This document shows, in pieces, positions 1 through 11,936 of a stretch of DNA of 64,000 nucleotides. The position numbers and the translations under genes are program-made. The stretch lies in assembly GCF_048128805.1 (NCBI RefSeq), contig NC_136000.1:22004946-22068945 (forward strand). Reading direction: 5' to 3'. The notes below the pieces were generated by a model. The model did no database searches. It was not told the DNA's origin and saw nothing but the letters and a program-made list of their open reading frames with translations. Source of the DNA: Centroberyx gerrardi. Lineage: Eukaryota; Chordata; Actinopteri; Beryciformes; Berycidae. How positions within the stretch are numbered: position 1 is the first letter of the stretch; each line of letters opens with the position of its first letter.

Positions 1-179
1 CGGAAATGTCGAATGGCGAGGAAGAGGCCAAGGAGCTCCCGATCGAAGGTGCTGTACTTCCGTTCACTGGGGCGTAACTTGCGGCTGAAGAAAGCGAGCG
101 GTTGCCAGGCACTACCCACCCACTGCTCGTGCACTGCGCCGACGGCATAATCCGAAGCGTCCGTGGTGATGGCGATCAG
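1..179 (-). pseudogene. Gypsy RNase H start, truncated by the window edge
   Basis: The minus-strand translation gives ITTDASDYAVGAV and later FFSRKLRPSERKYSTFDREL, the canonical start of the Ty3/Gypsy RNase H domain with its DAS motif. The domain continues beyond base 1. Confidence 0.8.
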
Positions 180-700
180 GGCCGTGGAGACGGGTGCGCC
201 AGCATTGCGGCGTTAGCCAGAGCAGTCTTAGCGTCCGTAAACGTCTTGTCCCTCTCCGCGGACCAGTCCACCGCGTGTTTGGGGGCCTTGCCTTTCAGAG
301 CCTCGTACAGGGGTTGCATGAGTCGAGCAGCTTGGGGGATAAAGCGGTGGTAAAAGTTCACCATGCCGAGGAACTCCTGCAGGGACTTGATCATGAGCAG
401 CCATGAGAAATTCGTGACGGCGTCCACCTTCGACGGGAGGGGGACTGCCCCGTCTTTGGTGATGCGGTGGCCAAGGAAGTCGATGGTGGTCAGCCCGAAC
501 TGGCACTTGGCTGGGTTGACGATCAGCCCGTCCTGGCTGAGCCGCTTGAAGAGAATCCTAAGGTGGGACAGGTGTTCCGCTTTGGAGGCGCTGGCAACGA
601 GGATGTCGTCCAGATAGACGAAAAGGAAAGGCAGGTCCCGTAGCACCGAGTCCATGAGGCGCTGGAAGGTCTGTGCGGCATTCTTAAGGCCGAACGGCAT
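176..700 (-). pseudogene. Gypsy reverse transcriptase palm and thumb
   Basis: Continues the RT in another frame: MPFGLKNAAQTFQRLMD, then the catalytic FVYLDDILVAS (YXDD motif), then the connection region (FLGMVNFYHRFIPQAA). The overlap and frame change with the preceding segment place a small indel near 690. A second frame change near 180 leads to the RNase H. Confidence 0.9.
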
Positions 701-1532
701 GTGCAGGAAGTCCGAATGGGGTGATCACCGCTGCTTTGGGGACGTCCAGCGGGTGGACGGGTACCTGGTGGTATCCACAAACGAGGTCCACTTTGGAAAA
801 GATGACTTTCCCCGCCAGGTGGGCGGAAAAGTCCTGGATGTGCGGAACTGGGTAGCGGTCCGGTGTCGACACGTTGTTGAGATGGCGGTAATCGCCGCAC
901 AGGCGGCACCCGCCGTTGGGCTTGTGGAGGGGTGAAACCCACGGGCTGTTGGAGCGGCGAATGATGCCGAGGCGCTCCATAGTCTCGAACTCCGTCCTGG
1001 CGATGGCGAGCTTGGCCGGGTCGAGGCGCCAGGCCCGGGTGTAGACCGGGGGGCCGGTGGTGGCGATGTGGTGTTCCACCCCGTGCTTTGCGGTGGATGA
1101 CGAGAAGGTGGGCTGCGTGAGGTCCGGGAACTCGGCGAGAAGACGGAGAAACTCGTCCGCGGCGGAGAGCATGCTAGACAGTCTGATGGAGTCTGCTCCG
1201 CTGAGTGTACACGCGTATGAACTGAAGGTGACAGCGTCGATCAAGCGGCGGTGTTTGACATCCACCAGCAGTCCATAGGCGCATAGGAAATCCGCGCCGA
1301 GGAGGGAGACGGACACTTTCGCCGTGACAAAGTCCCAGCCGAACCGCTGTCCGCCGAAACACAGCGCCACGTACCTCGTGCCATAGGTGCGGACAAAGAG
1401 GAAATCGGGTTTGTGCCCACCCAGGAGATTCAGCATCCTGTCCATGAGCTCAGACGGCTTGCTGTTGCCGAGGCCTTGCAGAGAGAAGAGCTGGCTAGCC
1501 CGCTCGGTGTCGGAAAGTTCAAAAGCTCTCAA
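684..1532 (-). pseudogene. Gypsy gag-protease-RT remnant
   Basis: An open frame of about 282 codons. Its first 50 residues match Gag (LSDTERASQLFSL, SELMDRMLNLLGG). It then jumps to the end of an aspartic protease (SLLGADFLCAYGLLVDV) without the zinc knuckle or the protease D-S/T-G triad, so an internal deletion is evident. From about residue 165 it is the RT fingers/palm start (MERLGIIRRSNSPW, FSKVDLVCGYHQVPV). The frame is lost at about 690. Confidence 0.85.
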
Positions 1533-1550
1533 CAGATGGGCTTTGAGTGT

Positions 1551-1740
1551 CTCATAGACCCTGTTTACACTTGGTTTTAAAATGCGTCTTGGGCGATCGG
1601 ATCACAAGTGGACAGCCGAGACACATCGCCGTTTACACATGTGTTTATCATGCGCTCCAAGGTGTCCAGCTGACCACTTGTGTTCAGATGTCGTTACTGC
1701 CTACGTCACTTCCGCTAGAAGGTCAAAGGGTCAAACTATC
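1551..1740. mobile_element. Short non-autonomous element inserted in Gypsy gag
   Basis: About 190 bp with no gag coding potential separate two gag segments. It starts with a gtttacacttgg-type motif and contains atgcgtcttggg. Related words (gtttacacctg, aatgtgtcttggg) occur in a washc4 intron at 22,455-22,895, which suggests one dispersed family. No clear target-site duplication was found. Confidence 0.45.
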
Positions 1741-1858
1741 TTATGGCGTCCGCGGTGATCTCCCGAAGCGCGAACTGCGCTTCCGTCTGGGTGAACCAGG
1801 CCGAGGCCGACGATTCCCAGAACTCCGGTAGTTTGAGGGAAACTGCGTTAGTCGCCAT
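1739..1858 (-). pseudogene. Gypsy gag N-terminus (about 40 codons)
   Basis: An ATG on the minus strand at 1858 opens a frame beginning MATNAVSLKLPEFW and rich in Trp, Phe and acidic residues, as in Gag N-termini of fish Gypsy elements. The frame breaks at about 1,740, where a foreign segment begins. It restarts in the Gag/protease frame below 1,532. Confidence 0.7.
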
Positions 1859-1912
1859 GTTCGTGAAGAGCTGTCACTGGAAACGTCCAGCAGACAAACG
1901 TCGGGGTCACCA

Positions 1913-2100
1913 GTGTAGAAGTGGCAGGAATGCGGAGACGGACAACTTCTGTCGTTGACTACACCAACTCGTGTGTCATTTATTTTTAACCCACAGAGCA
2001 AGGCAATTTACCTGGCGCTCAAAAACACGACATTACGTCAGGCTGACGTCAGACTCAGAAAACCAGACTTTCTTAAAGGGACCGTGTCTCCTTAACCCTG
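1913..2100 (-). repeat. 5' LTR remnant of the Gypsy element
   Basis: On the minus strand this stretch contains an AATAAA (plus-strand tttatt near 1,978) and ends just before a primer-binding-site-like TGGTGACCCC at 1903-1912. It lies directly upstream of the gag start. The outer LTR boundary near 2,100 is a guess because no second LTR is in the window to compare with. Confidence 0.55.
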
Positions 2101-2510
2101 AGAAGCACACAATATAACTGCGCGTGTTAAACATACCCAAACCACAGATTATGGTGAATAATGTCTATAGAGTCCTCCACAGTGTCATTTGAATATTCTG
2201 ACATGATTAGTGGGAGAAGTAGGGATCTTCTGTAATGACTGAGCTACATGTTGGTGAAAGCACAATATTTCCATACTGCAACACACATTATGATCACAGG
2301 AGGGAGTGAGTGGCTTGACAGTTAGTGTCCTTATTTACATTTGTTACCTATTTCCTAACATCATTTTCAAGCGATATTTCCACCACCTATATTTCTTTTT
2401 GCTTGTTCAACCCCCGTTGGAAATGATGTGGGATATGTTTACTTTGTGTACGGAAGTGGTCAGCAGGTTCTAAGGTCAGAGGGTAAAGGCTATTTTTCTT
2501 TCGATTGAGA
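2101..2510. other. AT-rich intergenic stretch between Gypsy remnant and cnot2 promoter
   Basis: No open frame, repeat boundary or RNA gene could be supported here. It is presumably distal upstream sequence of cnot2. Confidence 0.4.
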
Positions 2511-2514
2511 ATAC

Positions 2515-2558
2515 ACACAGCCATCTTGGATCTAAAGAAGAGAAGGGAAATTAATGCG
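2515..2558 (+). promoter_or_regulatory. Candidate cnot2 first (non-coding) exon with YY1-type motif
   Basis: GCCATCTTGG at about 2,519-2,528, a YY1-like site typical of housekeeping promoters, is followed by a good splice donor GTGAGG at 2559. This fits a short 5'UTR exon feeding the first coding exon at 3431. There is no transcript evidence and the true start site is unknown. Confidence 0.35.
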
Positions 2559-2839
2559 GTGAGGGTTTTCTGTTATTTTTACGTCAGATTAAAACGGTTC
2601 GGTCCAAATTTAACCCTATAGCATTAAATATTTGTCTTAATGGATCTCGCCGTTTGCTTCCGTTTTAATGTGAACTGATTCATGGCTTTGAATTCCAACT
2701 GTTTCTTGCCTCTGTTCTGGCTGCTGCTGGCTGCAAGCGGAGCGTAAATTGAGACGAGAAAACGGACAGCTGACTGAGGATAGATGGAGGCAAAGAGGGC
2801 CCAAACAGGCTGCTAGTTGGTAGTGGATGCTACTTGTTA

Positions 2840-3060
2840 GTTAGTGTCTTTTGGAGTTGAAAAGACGAAATTAGCTGGTATGCTGTGCTTGTACTAAACG
2901 TTGGGTAACCTAGGTTAGCAACTGTAAGCTCACGTTTAGGTTAGCCCGCTTGCAAACTGACGTTAGCTAAGCTAACGCAGAATGATTATAACTAGCCTGC
3001 TAACGTTAGCTACACTATTGGCTAACTAACGTTAGCCTGTTAGCATTGCTATTGTTATTC
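2840..3060. repeat. Cluster of gttagc/gctaac motifs
   Basis: The word gttagc and its complement gctaac recur many times in about 220 bp, several as palindromic gctaacgttagc. Similar words recur upstream of washc4 around 26,660-27,310. No fixed period is visible. Confidence 0.5.
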
Positions 3061-3442
3061 CCCCCAAACATTGCTAATTAGATGGCCATCTGGCTAGCGT
3101 TTTGCTTCAGTTCAGGTCTATTCATATCATACAAACTGAACAAGAAGCTAAGTTAATTCTCTTGTCAGCTGGTGTATTCTGGACTTAAATTGACAACACA
3201 TGGCTGGTAAGGTATTTTCTGCGAGTAGTAGATCAGTACTTTAGTTTGGCATGGAAGGTTAAGCGGGAGAATCGGTGTGTCTAAATGAGAAATTTGATGG
3301 CTAACTAGACTATGAAATTGTTTTTGCCACAATCCAATTCTTCGTGTCCTGTCTGACTTTTCCTCACTGCCCAACACAACTAGCTGGGCAACAGCACCGC
3401 TTTAACAGCAGCTCTATTCTCTCTCTGCAGGTGACGAAAGGC

Positions 3443-6400
3443 ATGTTCGGTTCTAGAAAGAAATTTGTAGAGTTTGTTGAGGTAGTCGACAACGACTTTC
3501 CTGATGAAAGCATGTACTACAGCCAGCCGTCGATGTTCCCACATCGGTCGGATAAAGACGTGAGTTTTGTCCCTATATCCCTACACATTCCTTTATTCCC
3601 ATACTTCACCAGACTACAGGAGAGCATCCAGTTATCTGACTCTGTCCCGTCTGCTTTCCCTCAGATGCTGTCGTCTCCTTCACCATCGTCGTCAGGTCAA
3701 CTGTCGCAGCTTGGTGCAAGTTTGTACGGTCCACAAAGTAAGCATGCAAAGCCTCGGTTTTTCCCCACAGCTCACAATATATTTTGTTTTCCCCATGTAA
3801 CATACATGGAGCGGGAAGAAATCAAATGCTCAGTGTGCAATTCAGTTAAGGGATACTGAACAGCTTAGATGAAAAGCACAATTCTCTTGCCAGTGAAACT
3901 TGATTTATTTAACAAAGTTTGAAATGTGTGACATTTTGATCATAAAGACTTTCATCAGATCATACTTGCTGTAGGACTAGTAGCTGGCCTAACTCCAGTT
4001 ACACCTACGCACGTCTTTATGGACTGAAAGCAGAAGAATCCTTTCTGGTTTGCCTGACAGTAAATCTTATTCTTCTCCGTCTTTTCCTCTCTCTCTCTCT
4101 CTCTCTGCAGGTGCACTCGGCTTCTCGATAAGGGGCATGGGCAACAATACGCCTCAGTTAAATCGAAATTTAACGCAAGGCACCCAGCTACCAAGTCATA
4201 TCACTCCCACGACGGGGGTGCCCACCATGTCCCTCCATACCCCTCCTTCACCAAGCAGGTGTGTATGCAGGTGCTTGGATTTGTATGCGTGTTTGTGAGT
4301 GTGTGCATGTGTAAGTGCTTTGTATGTACACACATGCATGCATCATGTATGGATACAGCTTGCTTGTATGGTATCGGTTTATGACAGTAGTTAATATTTG
4401 TAATTAGGGCTGGGCGATAATTCAATATTATCGTTTATCGTCTTTCAGTGGAATCATATGGTGATGATATGGTGATTTTTGGGATATCATGACGCACAAT
4501 TCTGCTGCTCTAAACTGATGATAACAAGCAAATTTTATTTAAAAACTGACAAAATGAATGAAACATTTTAAGGAATATTATTTGAAAATTTAATTTTGTT
4601 TGACATCACACCTAACATTACCATTTGGTTCAATGGGATGATGAACATTAATTTGTTTATTTAACATGTGATTTTGCATACGTGAGCCATAGTGTGATAT
4701 ATATCAATAACGGAAAAGATCCTTATGATTATTGTGATATTTCAACCATATTGCCCAGCCCTGTTTGTAATTAACACTTGATTGAAATGCCAGTTGACTT
4801 GACATGAGCAACAACCTGAATCCACTAAATCAGACTTGACGGTGTCTCGATAGGGGGACCTTGCCGATGAACTCGAGGAACATGCTGAACCACTCCCAGG
4901 TCGGCCAAGGCATCGGGATGAGTGGCAGGACCAATAGCATGGGCAGTTCTGGGCTGGGCAGCCCCAACCGCAGCTCCCCCAGCATCATCTGTATGCCCAA
5001 ACAGCAACCGGCACGTCAGCCCTTCACCATAAACAGGTAGTGCAACTGATACATGCATCCGTTCCTGCTGACACCTGTGATGTCCTTTTATAGGTCTGTC
5101 AGTCTACAGTTTCAGATATAGAATTCAACACCTTTTGTTGTTCGCTTTTAGGAAAACTCATGTTTGCAACTTCTTTTTACTGTAAGGGTGGAGCGGTTCA
5201 CAAAAGTCGTGGTTTGTGGCCGTTTTCAAAAGATCAGGGAAAAGTGACACTGCCAACTGTAACTTTACCTTATTATGTGTTTGACATGTTAGCTATTATT
5301 TTTGTACTTTTAGATAGCGGTTGTATGAAATCCTATAGTGTACAGTATGGAGAAAAGGCATGACAATTAGAAAGAGGTGATTTGAATCATCTATAGGAAG
5401 GGAAAGTGCAAAGTAGTGCCTCTGCTGGTAGTGTTCATTCCTGAGAATATCTATTCACTACCCGGGGATGCGCGCGTCACAACTCCGCGCAGACTTGCCA
5501 AAAAGGCGCATAAACAGTGTATAAACAGCGTAAATTTGTGAAAATGGAAAAATGAGCTCCGTCAGTCCCTGTCTATGCCAATGCTCAATGGCCATGTGCA
5601 GTTTCAGATTGATTGGCCAACCCGTTGAGGAGCAAAATGGATGCGGACAGACAGAGATTTCCTCATTTATAGTAGGATTTCCCCGTTGTCAAATACTGAG
5701 AGTAAAAACATCTACACATCAACACATCTAGAAATTAACCAGGTGCTGGACGGACAGAATGTAAAGCATAGAACAAAAGTAGAAAGGTTGAATGGTGTAC
5801 AATTTTTCCTTCCACATGAATAGTTTCTGACATGAACTAGGTGTATATACCATATGTAAATACCATGCTAAACCTTTTCTCACTGAATACAGCCACCAGA
5901 GAGCAATGTAACTTTCTTTCCCTTTATTGCTGAAAGTTCATGCCAGGATTTAATGCACGTATCAGTAGCCTGATTCCTGTTTACACCTGATCCTAGGTTC
6001 GCTAATGCTACTGTTCGTTTGTTACTTGCTCAGGACACAGAGCAGGAATTAACCCTTCCCATTGTAGAGACAGAAAATCCTCCTGACAACTGTATTCACA
6101 AACCTTTTTGAAGATTGAGATGGGACTTTTAATTGGCAAGCTAGTGAGGAAAGCTAGTAGTTTAGCCACTCACCAAGTTGGCTGCTTTGATTCAGCAAAC
6201 CTGCTGTGACAAAGTAGCACACAGCTTGCAGACTTCTCACTTTACATGAAAGTTTCACCAGCTTATAATGCAACAGAAAGCACAAAGCCTGCAAGTGATG
6301 TACTTATAGGTAGGCTGGGGTGGTTCAAATTGCAAGCCATGATCGAACCTCAAGTCATCCTGTTCCCTGGTTTGTTGATATTTTTATACCCTGACTTTAC

Positions 6401-9400
6401 ACTATCATACAGTGTTTTTTGGGCTTTTCTTATTTGGTCACTTGTAAGTAACGGAAAGCATTTATTTCTCTGTACTGTGGCTACCTGTTTTTTGTTTTAA
6501 CTGGAGTTTTCCTCCATCTCTGCAGCATGTCAGGTTTTGGAATGAACCGTAATCAGGCTTTTGGGATGAACAACTCAATGTCGAGCAACATCTTCAATGG
6601 CACAGGTTAATATGTTTTAGCAAAATCCTCATTCCTGTATAACAGCACTGTAACAACTGTAATGTTAACGCCATTATATTATTTACATATGGCTGCTGTG
6701 AAATTGACAGTGAGCAACTACTGTACAACTGCTGTTAGATGTTTTATTTTGTCCACAGTTATTACTTAGATGATGGCAATTGCTTTGTTCTTTGACTGTA
6801 AACAAAGCAGTTGCCGTCACCTAAGTAATACCTGTGGACAGAGTCATCATTTTGAAGCTTACGGTTATCAAATCGGTAATTGCCACATTATTACACAGAT
6901 GAACAGCGTTAAAGATGTTGTCATGTTTTACAAGGCTTTAACCTTCCTCTTGTCACAGATGGGAGTGAAAACGTAACAGGACTGGATCTGTCAGACTTCC
7001 CTGCGTTAGCGGACAGGAGTCGGAGAGAAGGGACTGGAAACCCAACACCGCTGCTCAACCCGCTGGCTGGAAGGGCTCCCTATGGTAGGACGTTAGGCTG
7101 GAGAAAGTCTCGTTCATCATTTTTACACACCAAGCTATAAGCAGTAGGTTCCCCCTAGGAAATGGCTATCAACTTTCATAATACTTCTGTGACAAGAGGA
7201 AGGCCATGTTTAAATGCACATCTTAGTCCATAGGAACAGGAAATACAGATGTTTCCATTTTTGTTGTGACTCACTGCTTATTATGCACCACGCTTCTGCC
7301 TAAGTTGGCATGGTGACGAAGCCATCAACTGAACAGACGCAGGACTTCTCCATCCATAACGAGGACTTCCCTGCACTGCCCGGCCCCAACTACAAGGACC
7401 CCACGTTGAGCAATGATGACAGTAAAACCGTAAGTGTGAGGCATCGTTGGCTCTACAGCACGCTCCGGCGGGATGTCTTCTCCTGGCGTGTTTACATGTC
7501 AAAGACAACTATTTCTGATTAATTTTACGTATCTATTTTCTGCTTTCTGTCTTTAAATGGGTTGTTTTGTCTCTCTTTATCGACCCCCTACAGAACCTGA
7601 ACTCGACAGGCAAGAGCACGTCCAATGCAGATGGGCCCAAGTTCCCTGGAGACAAGACGGCCTCAGCACAGAACAACAACCAGAAGAAAGGGATCCAGGT
7701 GTTGCCCGATGGTGAGACCTCTCAGCCAATCGTATCCAATCGCTCCAATTCCACTGAAACATCCCTTCTTAATCGCACAACTTGGGTGAGGCAGTCAGGC
7801 TCCGTAAATGTTCATATACCCTGCATTACGGGTTTACATAATTATTGGATAGGCTACAGTGAGGGAACTAAAAGAATATATTCCATATGATATAGGCCAT
7901 CATCTTTCTGTTTATATCTTTGTGACCATCACTTATAATCAGTTTGGTTTGCACTCCAATGCGAGCACAAAATGTGGTTTAAAAATATGGAGGTAATGTA
8001 TTGGCAATAAGTATTTAGATCATTTGCCCAAGTTTTGTTCTTTTGTGACTCGGTGCTGAACTCTGGATTGTCCCGCCGCTGCAGGTCGGGTGACGAACAT
8101 TCCCTCGGGGATGGTGACAGACCAATTTGGGATGATCGGACTGCTGACGTTTATCCGGGCGGCGGAGACGGATCCTGGGATGGTCCATCTGGCGCTGGGA
8201 AGTGACCTCACAACACTGGGACTCAACCTAAACTCGCCAGAGTAAGATACAGTAGCTGCCCCACTCTGATTGTAGGCTTTAAGGATAAATAATGGCCAAA
8301 ACAGTCATGATCTGTGTAGTGAATGGGAGGATATACTCTTCTTCTTTCCCGCGTTTTTAGATTGTTTGCACTTGCTGATTATGCTAATATATATTGGAAG
8401 ATTTTAATGAAACTCTCTCTCCTGACAGAAACTTGTACCCCAAGTTTGCTTCTCCTTGGGCCTCAGCACCTTGTCGACCTCAAGACATTGGTAAGACATT
8501 AACTTCAAGTACGTAGGGGAGGGGAATACTCCACGTTTTGTGTTTTTTAAGAACCTGATCTTAGCAGTCATTTGGCAATCCTGACTAACTTTCAAGACTG
8601 TGCCAGAGCACCCAAATGTCTGAAGACATTTTGGGTGCAATGGACAGTTGGCAGAAGCTATCCTGTAGTGTGATGTGTGTAGTGTGTGTTCCTGTAGCGT
8701 TTAGGACTCAGTTCACACACTTGCAAAGGCTCTCCCAAATTACTTTAAACAACAAATTTGGATGGGCTTTTGTAGTGTGAAATAGTTGGCAGTAGATTCC
8801 AAGAACAGACACCTTCAATAGCCAATGAGAGTTGAGCATGCAAAAAATATATGCATGGCAAATTGAACCGTGTTGTCTAGTCTTCTGTGGCATTCTAGCT
8901 CACATAGCCTGCTGCCTTATGATTCTGTTCGTCTCCATTGGCATGTGCATAGCTGCACAAACAAATTGATTGCTAAGCAGTTTAGTGTTGGCAGAAGCAC
9001 AGCTAGTAATCAGATTTGGGCTTTATTCTGACAAGGCTCTCTTTCATTACTGTAACTAGTTGGGGCTTTATTGCGTAACCAGCTCCTCACCTCTGACGGC
9101 CTTTTGATAACACAATTGTATGTTTCGGGGGCCATGATGGGATCTTCATGGCGGTGTAAAAGAGTGTTAGTGTGCTCGCATCTCCAACGGCAAGACAAGA
9201 AATTCAGATAAGTCTTGTCATTGGAGGAGAGTTTTGCCTCCATTTTCATAGACTTAGGTTACAAGTGTTCAGTTTCTCAGTCGGTTTCGAGTCGGTGTGT
9301 GGAATAAAAACACTGGTGCATCAGCATAACGAAAACCTCAGACCCCTAAATGTATTCACTAACACACAACTGATCAGATGACTCCTAACTAAATTCTGTG

Positions 9401-11407
9401 TCTGCCTTCCTCTTGCCTTTCAGACTTCCATGTTCCTTCTGAGTACTTAACCAATATCCACATAAGGGACAAGGTAAGTTGGTCCTCTGAACAATACCAC
9501 AGTAAATGGTTTTAGTAATCCAGTAGTACCTATTGAGGTTTTTAATTGATCGGTACAACACTAACTCTCTACGTTCTCTCCTCTGCTGCCCTGCCGCCTT
9601 AAGTTGGCTGCAATTAAACTGGCTCGATACGGTGAAGACCTGTTGTTCTACCTGTACTACATGAATGGAGGAGACCTGCTACAGCTTCTGGCAGCAGTAG
9701 AACTGTGAGTGGCGCTATATTGTTTTTAATTGGGATTACTGTGTAAACCCACTGGGATGGGATGTTGCATATTTTTACTCTGATAACATTGCAAAAAGTC
9801 TCTTTGGAGTGCAGTTTGCTCTATTTGGTGAGGTGATGGGGTTTCTTGGGGTGAACGTTGTGTGTCGGTCATGGGTCAGTGACTTTTCCTTTCTCTTCCT
9901 CTTTCTCTCTTTCATCCCTTCTGCCTCCCAGCTTTAACCGGGACTGGCGGTACCACAAGGAGGAGCGGGTTTGGATCACAAGAGCGCCTGGCATGGAGCC
10001 CACACTGAAGACCAATACCTACGAGAGGGGAACCTACTACTTTTTTGATTGTCTTAACTGGAGGAAGGTAGCCAAGGTGAGCGTTTGGTCTTGTCTGTTT
10101 GTCTGCTTCTTCTTCTCATGTTGAGGTGAACTACGGCACCTGTGACCAGGGGCCTCCTGTATAAAAGTCTGAGTAGATTTCATACTGAAAGATGGCGTAC
10201 TCACAGAACTTGAAAAGTACGTACGCAGGTACTACACACTAATTGTTTGGACATCACACAGTTGTTCCAGGACTTATTCCCGAGTGCATTTGCCCACCCG
10301 ACACTGCGTTTTCTTCCCAGGAGAGATGGATCTCTGTGCTGTCACATAAACAAAGAAAACTGTGCAGTTTAATGGCGATCTTGGTTTTGGCACTGTGAGT
10401 AGGGCCTGCTGTCATCTGTGGGAAATTAGTTTCACTAGGTTTTCCATCGGCTGTCTGTCTCAATAAGTCAGTTGTTCACCTACTTGCGAGCCGGAGGAGA
10501 GAGAGACGTGTATTCACACAAACCAACGCGGCATAGAGGTATGCGGTATAGAGGGTTTTTATGCAAATTGCAAAGAGTGCGTGTATCTATTTCCTAAGTG
10601 GCTTTTTTGGAATTACAAAAACACAGTTATTTAAAACCCTCCATATTTAGGAGAAGTTATGGAAGGAGGAAAAAATAGCATTTTCAGTGTTTCAAAAATT
10701 TTAAATAACAATGCCAGATTGGTTTTGGCATTTCTAATGTTAAATATTATCCACGTATATAAGTATATATATAATATAACTATTATGTTGTATCAGCAGA
10801 AATAATTCTGGTTTTTCATAGACTACTTCATAGACATAGCACAGTGAATTGAGTGAAAACGTGCTTTTGAAACATGGGTTGGCGTCGCCAACTGACAAAG
10901 CCAAACAAATGTGCGTACGCCTGGTGTAAAGTTTGCGGGATGGCCCGCACATTCTCACGTCAAGTTTATTTTTAGACATCCCGACGTGTGCGTGAAAACC
11001 ATACGCAACCTTTTTGTATGTGCGTTTATACATGAAGCCCCAGGAGTTTTACCAACATGCGTTAAACTAAATTTTACTGGGTATTTCTGATTGATCTGAA
11101 GTTCCTCTAGATACTCTAGAGCAGCGGTCGACCCGCTGCCACAGCTGTAAACTTATAGAATAGTGAACTTTAACAGTTGATGTTATTTACCTTTTCAGGC
11201 TATATATTACTTGTATAATTTTTTGTAAGGCCTGCCACTATTACTAGAAAAAGGCACTCATCACAAAGATTAAAAACATGAGCTTTCCTGTGGTGTTAAA
11301 CTTGTGTCTGCTTCTCTAAGGAATTTCACCTGGAGTACGACAAGCTGGAAGAGAGGCCCCACGTGCCGACAACATTCAACTACAACCCAGCCCAGCAGGC
11401 CTTCTGA
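3443..11407 (+). CDS. cnot2: CCR4-NOT transcription complex subunit 2, 14 coding exons
   Basis: Scaffold subunit of the CCR4-NOT deadenylase, which pairs with CNOT3 on the CNOT1 C-terminus in nucleus and cytoplasm. Exons read from splice sites: 3443-3559 (acceptor at 3431), 3665-3737, 4111-4258, 4854-5036, 6526-6605, 6959-7084, 7305-7429, 7594-7711, 8085-8241, 8429-8490, 9424-9473, 9604-9704, 9932-10076, 11321-11407. Their sum is 1,572 nt: 523 codons plus TGA. Recognisable blocks are MYYSQPSMFPHRS, the Ser/Pro-rich middle, DFSIHNEDFPALPG, and a C-terminal NOT-box domain (exons from 9424) with YGEDLLFYLYYMNGG and EERVWITRAPGMEP, ending NPAQQAF. Mammalian CNOT2 is 540 residues; the extra N-terminal residues come from an upstream exon not found here. 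An FVE duplication lies near residue 8. Confidence 0.97.
4405..4763. mobile_element. hAT-type MITE in cnot2 intron
   Basis: A 359-bp element starts TAGGGCTGGGCGATA and ends with the near-complement ATTGCCCAGCCCTG. It is flanked by a perfect 8-bp target duplication TTTGTAAT at 4397-4404 and 4764-4771. Eight-bp duplications and TAGGG termini are hAT hallmarks. The interior is AT-rich and non-coding. Confidence 0.88.
6751..6839. repeat. Imperfect 39-bp hairpin in cnot2 intron
   Basis: GTCCACAGTTATTACTTAG at the left pairs with CTAAGTAATACCTGTGGAC at the right. The arms of about 39 bp have only a few mismatches and a loop of about 10 nt. The size fits a pri-miRNA-like hairpin or a minimal foldback MITE. 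There is no coding potential. Confidence 0.6.
10146..11041. mobile_element. Non-autonomous DNA element in last cnot2 intron
   Basis: The left edge aggggcctcctgtataaa and right edge tttatacatgaagcccc are approximate inverted complements, so about 895 bp with short inverted ends fill most of the last intron. Sub-terminal parts carry repeated gtacgc/gcgtac words. Superfamily and target duplication could not be decided. Confidence 0.5.
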
Positions 11408-11936
11408 GGCCCAGACCAGTCCAAGGGCTACAGCTGTCCCTGCACACCACCCTCTCATCCAGGGAGGGCGCTGTGGTCCAGACATCTTGGTTTTTATTCC
11501 TTGAGGATTTGGCTATTTGACTGCGGTGGGGGGAGGGGGGGGGGGCGGGGGGAGGGGGTTGCCGCCATACACGGTGGAGCAAAACTGCCCTGCCTTTCCA
11601 AATTACATGCTGCCCAAAACACCAACACTTGTTCTGTTTTTATTCCTTATGTTCCTCCTCTTTTTTTTTTTTTTTCTTTTCTTTTTTTTCTTGTTTTGAG
11701 CAGGGTCTGTGTTATGTTTACGTCTCTGAATCTGAAGCCTGTTTGGTCCCGGGAAGGAGGACTGACAGTGTGGCACACTTGACAGTGACAGAACAAGGGT
11801 TATGCCTCGTATTTCCAACAAGTGTTAAGAACAGAAAAAGGCGGGGAAGGCAAAGTTAACAAAGTACCATCCTCAGAAGCAAGTGAAAGGGTGAAAGAAA
11901 TGCAATGTTTATTGTTGCACTATATTTAGTAATAAA
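11408..11936 (+). terminator. cnot2 3'UTR and poly(A) signal
   Basis: Downstream of the TGA at 11405-11407 lie a G-run (about 11,527-11,560), a T-run (about 11,660-11,690) and a canonical AATAAA at 11931-11936. A second AATAAA near 12,325 could serve a longer transcript. Confidence 0.6.

Larger units (their letters stand above)
1..2100 (-). mobile_element. Ty3/Gypsy LTR retrotransposon, broken, runs off the left edge
   Basis: Read on the minus strand, the segment runs 5' LTR remnant, primer-binding site, gag start, gag/protease remnant, reverse transcriptase, RNase H, and then leaves the window at base 1. The order and motifs are those of vertebrate Ty3/Gypsy elements. It is dead: gag is interrupted near 1,550-1,740, the zinc-knuckle and protease active-site region is deleted, and the reverse transcriptase is frameshifted near 690. 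The GC-rich codon use contrasts with the AT-rich flank. Confidence 0.9.

Noticed and set aside
3168..3206. Short exon-like segment with good acceptor and donor containing ATGGCTG upstream of cnot2
   Set aside because: Joining it to the exon at 3431 puts the ATG out of frame with cnot2. It may be a 5'UTR exon at most.
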